Positions 1-11,500 of a stretch of 15,732 nt of DNA are shown here, piece by piece. The stretch's first letter is position 1. Each line of letters opens with the position of its first letter. The stretch lies in assembly GCA_002751075.1 (NCBI GenBank), contig NAOQ01001032.1, forward strand, positions 1-15,732, given 5' to 3'. Made by a program: the position numbers and the translations under genes. The notes under the pieces are model-generated. The model worked only from the letters and a program-made list of their open reading frames with translations, did not search any database and had not been told where the DNA came from. The stretch comes from Ichthyophonus hoferi. Its lineage: Eukaryota; Opisthokonta; Ichthyosporea; Ichthyophonida; Ichthyophonidae.

Positions 1-28
<28 letters not shown>
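1..28. repeat. (AT)n microsatellite at window edge
   Basis: Fourteen AT units at the left edge; the array may continue outside the window. Confidence 0.95.
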
Positions 29-32
<4 letters not shown>

Positions 33-60
33 ATAGCCTCATGTAGTACTAATAATAGAA

Positions 61-83
61 ATTATTATTATTATTATTATTAT
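61..83. repeat. (ATT)n microsatellite
   Basis: About seven ATT units. Confidence 0.95.
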
Positions 84-1347
84 CATTATGATCTTTCTAG
101 TGACTATATTATAAATAGCGTCGTTTTAAATATCGAATAGCAGGCGAATAAAAAAGGCCGCTTAGATATGATTGGGCTGGACCTATTTACATTACTCTAT
201 GCTATCCAATAGAAGGTATGCAAGGGAAGGGGTAATGGTAGGGACAGGGATATTAAATGATTACTTAGTTAATTATTTAGCACTAATACTTTAGTTATTT
301 AATTAGCAATGAGACCAAGTATAGACGTAGATATAAATTAGCACTTCTAAATCGTCCGCGACGGTTTTAGAGTAAACAGGTTGAGGGGAAAAATAAAGTG
401 TACTATGTAGTATGTATGTGTGTATGTATATATATATAAATAGATACACATGTATAGTATATATATATTTGGGTATGTGTGGTCTATGATAAGTGAGCAG
501 ATAACCAAACAAAATAGAGTAAATATATACTATGAGCATGATAAAGAGAGAGAGGTGCATCTCTACACAACCACATGGTTGTGCCAACCAGACGTCTGCA
601 TCGATAATTAATAAAGATTAATTACTATTAGTTAATGTATCAGCATTAATTAATCCTAATTGGCCCTCGGGAATGACATGCACACCAAGTTCTCTCTCCT
701 TTCTCCTTCTGCACTCATTGTTATTAAAAAAATTAAAATCATTTAAAAATTTAGGTCTCATTTTATTGGTAGTCCTTGGCAGCAGTTAAGGTACATTAAT
801 GTTTAATTACAACTCTAACATACAGACCGTACGTGGTCATTGTTTATTATGGGATAGTTTTGATTGATACTTGATTTTAAATTTAATCAGTCGTTGGTCA
901 ATCATCTTAACTAATATTTATTATTAAGCAATAGCTAATGACAAGAGAGACCACATTTATTATGTATACAGACAACATGTTCTATCCAATAGGATGAGCT
1001 TCTTAATATCCACCTATTTTTAATCCATTCATTCGATTGGCACAGCCATTTTATTTTATTTACTTGTTACAGGGGTAGTCTATTAGCACGTACTTTCTTC
1101 TCTATAAATTACATATTTGACTGGCCTACTAAAGGATACAACTCGGATTTTCATATTGCTACTACATATTTGTTGGGCTATATAAATTATGTAAATTATG
1201 TCCTTTAAAATACATTTTAGATGAATGAGATCCTGTAAAATGATTGGTTGATAGTGTGATCTATATAACTAGATATTGTTATGATTTCTAAATTGGTATA
1301 GCCCTATTCGTAGGGATATGTTATTTTAAGATATTGCAATAAATTAT

Positions 1348-1369
1348 ACATATATATATATATATATAT
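1348..1369. repeat. (TA)n microsatellite
   Basis: An uninterrupted TA run downstream of the kinesin stop codon. Confidence 0.9.
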
Positions 1370-1627
1370 TCACTCTAATAGATCAGTTATGATAGTGAAT
1401 TCTGATTGATGACTGACTTGTGATTAAAACTCAACAGATAATATGATTGGAGGGCAAAATAACGCTTCATGATTGACCAGAATAGCTATAGCAAATACCA
1501 TACTAAAAATAAAAAAGTAGCCAACGCCAATGGCATCAATACAAGTATAAGATAAAATGATACCCTCCTTTTGACTGGTTATTTGAAAAAATGTAAAATC
1601 CAATTCAATCTTGATATTACAGTCATT

Positions 1628-1651
1628 TCATAGCCTTGAATCAAGTAAACC
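1628..1651 (-). CDS. Kinesin-7 exon 21: last seven codons and stop
   Basis: Encodes GLLDSRL and a TGA stop. The acceptor CTACAG has a good pyrimidine tract (CCCTTTTATCTACAG), phase is 0 as needed, and the full coding length becomes divisible by three. Because the exon is so short, a different terminal exon cannot be excluded. Confidence 0.6.
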   Translation of the reverse strand, partial: GLLDSRL

Positions 1652-3863
1652 CTGTAGATAAAAGGGAGTCATATCAAGGGTTAGGTATAGGCCATGATAA
1701 TGCAAGGATTTTATTGGTTAGATATCGTAGATCAGTGGATAAAAAGGGTAAAAGTAGACAGCATTTACATTAAAATATATTTAATCAAAATAATAGAAAA
1801 ATAATACAATGTATAGTTTTATGTTATGCACAAGAAAACAGAGAATAAGATTTGAAAAGGTAGATATAGAGAGGGTGTGGAATAGATGCATTACTAGTGC
1901 TATAGTGGTATATTGGTATAGTGCTATAGTGTTATACTATTGCGATTTTACACTGCTATGCCATCATATTAATCTACTATCCTCCAATCACACCTACATG
2001 TTGTCGTAGCATATCCCTGTAGAGATTGATCTTTCCTTCCTGTATATCATATTTTCTCTCTAGTGTTTTATACGCCGCCTTCAATTGGGCCAATTCAAAA
2101 TTCCTTTCTTCTAATTGGTTATGCAAATTTTCATTCTCCTCAACTACTTGCTAGATTAGAGGGGGTGTAAATAATGATGAGTATATAATATAATGTAATA
2201 TGATATAATAGAATAGAATAGAATAGAATAGAAGAGGATATAAGATAATACAATATAATATAATATAGTAAAGCATTATTCGGTATAATACACTATACCC
2301 GGATATACATACACTTTACAATACCTACCCAATTATAAACTAACTGATATGCCAGAAAAACCATACATACAAGCCAGATATCTATCTATCTAATCAAGAT
2401 ACAATATATGTATATCAATCCGATATAGTCTATATACAAATATAGATACATATAGCTAGAGATATTATCGATTATTTATTATATAATATATGGTAGTACA
2501 TATTAATCCATTGTTAGCCACAAACACACATATTGCCAGTGCACAGCTCCCACCATACCTCAATGCCACCAATGATATTAGCTGCCATGTCTTCTACTAC
2601 GTCATCGCCCTGTTAGGCATAGAAATAATTAATACTAATAATTATATATATATAGCTCGAGTGATATATGTACATGTACAGGCCATAATATATATAGAGT
2701 TGTACGTATACTTCTATATGTAGATTAGGATACAAAAATACGCAGACCTTTGTGTTCATGCTATATGTATGTGGTAGTCTCTGGTTAGTATCGTATCTAT
2801 GTATTAAAGTAGTATAGTATGGGGGTATGAGGGAACAAAAGGAATACATACGTAGAAAGAGTGGCATAATGTAATATAATATAATATAGTATAATATAAT
2901 ATAGTATAATAATAATAACAAATAATAACAATAGCAACAACAGTTTTCATTGGTCCTCATACCTGTAGTGCTACCTCTGTATGGTGCTCCAAGAACGAAT
3001 CAACTTCATGAAGGCTCTCATAGGTTAATCCATGCCTGGCCTTTCTAAATATGGAAGTAAATGGAGGATATTGGATGGTTTAAAAATAAATAGTGAGCCA
3101 ATAATAGAAATATATTAATAACTAACTCACAATAGTGTTTAGTACTTATTTGTCATTACACAAGAAATAATTAGCACGAACATACTGGCACTGATAATTA
3201 TAATATAATATAATATAAAGTAATATAATATAATAATATATATAATACAATATGGAATGTAATATAATATAATAATACATATAATATAAGATACAATATA
3301 CTATAATATAAAGTAATATAGAATGTAGTATAATATAATATCTAATATACTATAATATACTATAATATAATGTAATATATCCATTATATAGATATTACAT
3401 ATTATATATACATAGTATGATACAATATAACATACACTATACACATATACCACATGTTATATATATACTATATCCTATATTCTATTGGCTATAACCAACA
3501 AACCTTATATGATCGGTCGATACATTGCCACCTTGCATATAGGATGTACTCCATCTCTGTTTAAATACCAGTATTAATTGGCGTAGAGTCATATAAAAAT
3601 AATTACTGAATTAGATTAGATGAATTAAAGGGATAAAAGAGAAAAGCAAGATAGCATGAGAAAGCATAAATATATTACCTTGTTTTAATATAGTTGATGG
3701 CATACATAATATAATATATAGATAATAAGAATATATATTAAATTCAATACTATCAATGTATTACATACATACATACATACATATATACATAAATACATAC
3801 ACATACACACACACACATACATACATACATATATAGACGTATATACATACATACGTGCATACA

Positions 3864-3913
<50 letters not shown>

Positions 3914-4522
3914 CCCTTGGAGACCCGAATCTAGTATCATGGGGGGGTGCAGGAGTAGTAGAATTTAGGATCTGCTTTGTTAACTGGGTAATCCTTTCCT
4001 TTAACACGGGAATTATTTCCTCTTTCTCTCGTAATTCCTCCACAATCTGGACACATACCAACTGTTATATATATATAGGTAGGTATATAAATGAACAACA
4101 CAAATCTAATGTGTCCAATAGGATGGATAGACTAAACTTGATACTTTTTAATAGACCAACTCCAGGGCAAAAAGCATATGGATAACAAGCATACCTAGCT
4201 ATCATATCAATGGAATACTATATATAGCTATACTACATAACTACATTCCCATATATGTCTACATGACATCATTATATTCCCATATATGGCTTTATTTTCC
4301 CCATACACTACCTGTTCCTTTTCCATTTTCAGCTGACTCACTACTACGTTCTCATTGGATCCTCCCTTTGCCATACCCTCTAATTGTCTTTGTAGCTCTG
4401 TAATCTCGGCTCGATATTTACTTAGCATGGCGTTATCATTGGTTAACTATATGGAGGAGTGTAAAGACAGAGTTAACAAGTTAACATAGCTCTCATGTTG
4501 TACACTAATAATAATAATAGTA

Positions 4523-4574
<52 letters not shown>

Positions 4575-7500
4575 GCAATAGCATACATATATATATATAC
4601 CTCATTAAGATGTGCATTTGTCTCTATCATCTTTGCCCGTTGTGCAAACAGGAGGGTTTTATTTGATTCTGTCATAGACCCTCTAGTAAGTTCATATTCT
4701 ACCCTCCTATAGTGTCTTCCAGATCACTTTAATTAAACTTTAACCACAATATCCCGGGTAGTTCAATGTCATAATAACCAAAATGTCCTGTCAATGTTCT
4801 TACTTTAATAACAACCATATATCATTGGAACTTTATCACTCACCTTCAAAGCATGACGTCAGGGGGTTAATAGTACATATGATGGCTATCTTGGCATTGC
4901 CATTAAGAGAGTTCTGGAGTATACGGGTCAATTTTGAGTCACGGTAGGGGATATGGCCTCTGTGATTGGATAGATAAAAGTTAGATAAAAGGGGGTTAGA
5001 TTGAAGAAAGACGACTTGAGGGTGAGCACTGGTATTATGATAATTGGTTAGATATCAGTATGTACTTATATGCTACATGTAATGAATATAGGTTCGTATT
5101 GAATGGTATTGATGGGATAAATAGACAAATAGAGAGAGAGAGAGAGGTCACATATCATAAGTATACTATAAATTACATTATATATAACCGTAGCTGAACT
5201 AATGTATAGAACCATAGGCACTCCCATTACTAACATTAATCCGGGATTACCCTTGCCAGCTTTGACTTACTTTTCACCATTGCTTAGTTTTGATACAACA
5301 TTTCCCAATGCCAGTAGACTTTTATTGATGTATGCTAATTGGCGTATTTTGTGTTAAGATACTCATTGATATAATATAGTATATAGTAACATAATGTAGT
5401 ATATTATTGTAGTATATAGTAATATATTGTAGTAGATAGTAACATGATATACTATATAGTAATATGCTATAATATATATTACTATATTATATTATATAGT
5501 AAGAGGATGGAATATATAGTAATACCATATAGTACATATAACGTAAAACCTAATAAAAAAGTAAAACTAAAATAGAATATAATGAGTTAATCCAGGTAGA
5601 ATCAATTTTAAAATTTAACTTTAAGTTATCATTTGATAATAAATTGATTTACAATATGGGGATATCATATCTTTATATAGGAATTACCAGATTTTAATAA
5701 TAATAATAATAATAATAGAAATTGCCTTAATGGAATATAGATGGGAAAAGATGATTGGTTGTCTTACCTCCTTCCTTCTTTCTTTCATCTTCCTCCACTA
5801 ATTTTTCAGATCCTGCTAGATCAATAAGATTCTATTGGGTAATAAATAAAGCCAATCATGTTAGAATAGGTCGAGTAGCTAAATATAAATATGTATATAA
5901 TTAGAAATTAGCATGTGCGTCTTCGTATTGGTAGAATATATACACATAACATGCAATATATGATATATAGTAGTATACATCTATAATATAATATACAGAT
6001 AGAAAGTATCTAGAATTCTATATCAATATAACTATATTGGCCTACCAAGTATGATAGTCGGATGGGCGCACTACTAGTGGCACCCTTAGACGATCCTTTA
6101 GAGGGAGAGAGGGAGAGAGGGAGAGGGAAAGGGAGAAAAAGAGGAGGAGATAGGGAGAGGAAGGAAAAGAGGGAGCGAGGGATAAAAGAATGAGAGAGGA
6201 GATAAGAAGATAAGGAAGATATAGAAAACATGTCATGTAAAAGGGGGGAGGAGGTAGAACAAAAGAGAGATAGAAAAAAAAAGGAAAAGAAAGAATGAAT
6301 TATAAAAGAAAGATAAAACATGATAATGGAATATAGTCTGGGTATAATAGGGTATTGTAATACCATATTGTATGGCAGTATATTATATTATATTATATTG
6401 ATATTGTATGATAATATACTATATTTCATGATATTACATTGTATTCATATATTACAATACAATACATTGTATTCTCCCTCAGTTAACCATATATATAACA
6501 TTTTAAAAACTAATTCTATATGGACGACGGTAATTGAACGAATATTTTTACATAAAAAAACATTTCCCGGGCATAATTTTATAGTTTGCTGTGTTAATTT
6601 GTATAAGTACATTTTGTAAAGTCTTCTATCTAGTAGCTAGGTATACTTAGTTTGTAGACAAAACAACCCATAGTTGCAACTAATCAAATCTCATCATTAA
6701 AGTTGTAAATTGGCCAATCATACACTATACATTCCCTTTGTACGCACCTGCCATTAGTCGATGGCAATCCTTCCCAGTGGGAGTGAGTGGTGCAGCCTCT
6801 CTCTGGGGACCTTTCTCCCGACTTTCCACTGTCTAGTTACCAGGTACGAATAGAATTGATACGTGTTAGCTATATAGAGCCTTGAAATTAAACACATGGT
6901 AGGTAGGACGGGATTATTAATCAATTGAAAATGCTCTATAATAATTTAAGATCATTCCAGGGTTAGAATTGAGGTATATATCACGTATATATATGTAGGT
7001 CAATTAAAATTAAATAGCCAATCAATCGTTAAGAATAAATGGCAATTCATAAGGTTTTTAACAAGTTAAATGTATAGGGGGTAATAATGGGTGAAAGGGA
7101 ATAGTAGATAATTCTATTAGAGCTTATTGTGAGAAGCTGATAGGATAAGTTAAAATAAAGTCATGTTAGATAGGCTATCTCGCTATAGTGAGGAGGTGGG
7201 CAATGAAAAGAGAATAAATGGATGAGATAAATTCATGTGAGAATGTGTTGGTAAGTGGCAATAAAAATATGGTATAATAATGAAGACAGGGAGAGAGAGA
7301 GGTGATAATTGGGTTAAAAGACTGTTTTCTAAACACAGATATTGAGTCATATTAGATTATAGTAGATTAGATTATAGTAGATTAGCTCATAGTAGATTGA
7401 ATTAACTCAGATTGAATTGTAGTAATTAGATTAAAATAGATTATAATAAATCAGATTGGATTGTATTAATTATCTTACCAAGGTTAATATGGTGTGCGAG

Positions 7501-8525
7501 CGGCTGCTTACAGCGTTGAAATTGGTTCGCCCAACCTTGCGATGGGCTGGTGAGAATTGTATCATCCAATTAGATCAAAGAAATTAATTAATTAATTACA
7601 AGCACTGATAGGTCCATAATATCACTATTGATGAAATAGTAATGAGATGTAAAAATATTAATGACAAGTTAAATCATGCAAATAAATTTAAAATATTATT
7701 TCACAGGATAAATTTTAGGATTTAAAATAAAAGTATACACAAAAAGTTAAAATAGAATTGATCTTCCTATTGGCCTCACTGACCACACAATACCAATTAT
7801 AAAGTATACGAATAGGTATAAAAGAGGTATGGTAGCAGAGGATTGGTTCATGGAATGATGAGTGTTATTACACTATGATATTATCCTACTATTATCCTAT
7901 TATCCTACCATACTATTAAGTATCATACTATTATGCAATTATGGTATTATAGAATTATAATATTATACCAATATACCAATATACCAATATACCATTATAC
8001 CATTATACTATTATACTATCATACCATTATACTATTATACCCTTATAGTATCATACCATCACATACCCTTATCTATAATCATAGTATGTAGGTAGATTAA
8101 CATATATTAAAATAGAGCCACCGAGGACTCAACTGATATACATTCACAGGTAAACAGTCCCACCAACAAGTAACAGAAACCAGTTAACCAATAGGCTGAG
8201 AGATATATAACCATATAAGGCTACTCACCCTCCCCTGATGCAAGTAAGGTCATGACCTGCTCCAATGACATAACGACGTGCTCTTTAATATTGTGAACGT
8301 ATGGCCCCCTCTGCGAATCATTAATGATAGTTAATTATAATCCTTTGACTGAAAAGTCGGGAGGTACCCTAGTCAAGTCTCGTCTTATTAGCAATGCTAA
8401 TTAAATAAACAATTATATAATTATATAACAATTCGCTTTAGTATGATAGTATGATAGTGTGTACCTATTACATTGTGAATAATAGTATTATAGTATAATA
8501 ACATGTATGTATGTACGTATGTATG

Positions 8526-8572
<47 letters not shown>

Positions 8573-11500
8573 TAGTGTGTATGTACGTGTGTGGTGCATA
8601 CATTGTTTGTGTACCAATGTGCCTATGTCGTGAGATAGCCATATATAAGATAGGACTTACCACAGGGTCGTTCTGTATCTTGAGGTTTGTATTTTCTGGT
8701 GCCAACAGATCGTTAATGGATTCATTATAGATTTCCATATACGACACACGAAGCAAGAACTCACAGGTTAGACACTGGTAAAACATTTGCATTATTATCT
8801 CATTGACCTTGTCTTCCCTATCCTCCTCCTCTCCGATATATATATATGTTTTCTCTCTCTTCTATTCCCTCTCTCCACCAATGACATCACTCTATTTGCA
8901 TTACCCCCATACCCTAGTCCCCTGTCTTGCTTCTCCACCTCTATTATCCAATCCCTACCCTCCATTAAAAGAACTACACATACACTAAAACTTACCTCAC
9001 CAATAAACGAGAACACATCACGTAGTGCTTGTGGAATCACCCCCGGATCCCCGGGAAATCCTATGCAAATGGGTAAGTGAATATATAGTTAAAGTGAGCA
9101 TAGGTAAGTAGGGCTATAGTTCAAGTAGGAATGGGTTCTTTTATGGTTTATGGAAGGTGAACTGTGATAATATAAATAGAGTAAGGCATAAAACTGGGAC
9201 TACATAACTCCCCTATGGGGAAAAAGAATAAGTTAACTGGAACTGCTAAGATTGCAATATTTAAAACTAAATTAAAAATAACATTACAATATTGTCATAT
9301 AGAAATAAATCACACCCAATCATATCTCCTCTCCTCTACTCCTGTTCAAATAAGTATTGAGCAGTCTCCTATCCTTCTCCCTAGGCTATTGGTGCTTTCA
9401 GGCCAGCACATTACCCTACCAATCAACTCCTTCAATTAATATACACCTACATACACACACACAACCATATCCTCCTCTCCCTCCCTTTTCAAGTATAACC
9501 TTTGCTAACAGTTCTTGTCAGCCTACCACCAACCCTAATGTCTTTATAGGCCACAGTATAGTAGAGTACAGTATGGCACTGTGTAGGAAGGCCTTGAATC
9601 ATAAATTAGTTCTTTACCTCTCATCGTGTAGGTCTTCCCAGAATTCGTTTGGCCATAGGCAAATATGGTTGCTATTTAAAAATAAAGATTATATTGGTTA
9701 TTTTCAGTGGTAGATGTGTATATATTTTTTTTAAAAAGCAAAAATTATAACTAGTTGTGTAAGAAATCGTGATATTGATTGGTAGTGCCCGTTTAACAGA
9801 AAGTAATGGTAGTGGTGGTTGGATCGGATTTAGGATTAATTGTTGTAGGATATAATGGAATAAAAGAAATAGAAATATATGATAGAAGATAGATATACAT
9901 ATATATAGTTGTGTGAGTAAGGTTAGATCTACAACTGGGGTATATAAAGGGATATATTTACTACTATGGTATATTAATAAACGTTGACTATCAACATATA
10001 AATACATATATATATACATACATACATACATAAATACAAACAAATATGTATATAAACACACACACATATATATAAGATACATCTGTAGCGAGATGTTGAA
10101 GTTAGTGTATGCGTCGGTAAACATATCAAGAAATATAAAGTATGAATAAGGGCAACTTACGATATGATTGGTAAGTACATTCATATACTATTCTATTTCT
10201 TTTTATAAACATATATGTAGTGGGTAGATTTATACTTTAAAGGGGATAATCTAAGCACTATCATAGAGTAGTTAAAATGCACCTTGGGGTACGTGCATTA
10301 CCATAGTAAGCATCTATTGAGATGATTGGCAGCTGAACACCATATCCAATTACCCGCACCTATAGATAAGAACAAATACATATGATTTTATAAGGCCATC
10401 TCTATCTAATTACATTGTGCTAACTATCTCAACCAACGACAATACCGGTTAGCTTCCTTATCTAAACAAGATCACACAAAGACATAGATATAGAAATAGA
10501 TATAGATGTACATATAGCTATACACATACATGTAAATATATAGGTGACTGTGTGTAAGAATATATAATAACAAGAAGAAATAGGCCTGGGAACCCACCAT
10601 TAAAACCTTCCATGACTATTGGTTAGTGGTCAAAGTTGAAGAGATAAGAGTGGGTGGAGTGTTAGTGTATAGTATGAAATATTGTAGCATATTATAGTAT
10701 ACTGTTTTGTATTATATTAAACTGTATTATATTACAATACTACATTGTATTATATTGCATTATGTTAGAGTTTATTGTGTTGTATTATATTATATTATAT
10801 TATATTATATTATACGATATTATATTATATTATACTATATCGTATAATATCCTATCATATCATAGTACTCCCTACATCGTTACAATATATATAAATATAA
10901 CCAGATAAACAATAGAGTGAGATGCTAGTATCTTACCCCCAAATATCAGCTCTTCTCCAATAGCATCATAGATCTTCTCAGTATCTACCCTATCAAACAC
11001 ATGATCTGTAATATATAGTCCAATGAGAATACTCCCTTGACAAGCACCTGACAACAAAAGTGATTCTATCATGATATTTAAATAGTGACGTAGTTAATTG
11101 TGTCTATATACATTTTTACATAATCCATATATTTATATTTCAGTTATATTTACTCCTCTCCCTACATGTATATTTATAATTATTTAAATAGATTTGTATA
11201 AATATTTATGTCGATGTATGTGGCTATGCTAACTACTTAATGTTTTACCGGGTTACTGTGGTATAGGTATTTGATTGATATAGTAGCAGATGCTTTCTCT
11301 ACCACATAACACTTATATACTTAGATACTATCATATTATCAAATATACTATCATATATACTATCATATTAGCGTACTTATATATGTAAATGCATAATACA
11401 TACAACAATATATCATACTATCATACATAACATACATACATACATAGATAAACATACAAGCAATCATATGCCCACACACATGTGCATATACACCCATATA

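Larger units (their letters stand above)
1..1627. other. Region beyond the kinesin stop codon; no supported gene
   Basis: AT-rich sequence that includes the kinesin 3' UTR. AATAAA-type signals on the minus strand are too common by chance here to pick a polyadenylation site. It holds several CCAAT/ATTGG pentamers, an AT run at the left edge, an ATT run at 61-83 and an AT run at 1348-1369. Open frames are short and contain low-complexity residues. Confidence 0.6.

Noticed and set aside
303-587. 94-residue open frame on the minus strand
   Set aside because: Its sequence is mostly Tyr/Ile/His from a TATA/TATG repeat and it has no recognisable domain; it lies outside the kinesin exons.
600-720. 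Possible alternative last exon of the kinesin (minus strand, acceptor TGCAG near 705)
   Set aside because: All three frames reach stops quickly and none shows coiled-coil or conserved residues. The exon at 1628-1651 has a better acceptor and the correct phase.
3685-3888. Met/Tyr/Val/Cys-rich frames over the CATA microsatellite
   Set aside because: Pure translation of a tetranucleotide repeat inside intron 16.
6010-6366. Ser/Leu/Pro-rich open frame on the minus strand
   Set aside because: Its body is the polypyrimidine tract. Only the last part (6046-6095) is a real exon.
8787-9080. Plus-strand frames opposite kinesin exon 5
   Set aside because: They are antisense to a confirmed exon and a CT-rich intron, with no domain.
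9672-10184. 170-residue frame on the minus strand
   Set aside because: It lies within intron 3, is rich in Tyr/Ile/Leu from AT-rich DNA, and would disrupt the perfect exon 3 to exon 4 junction.
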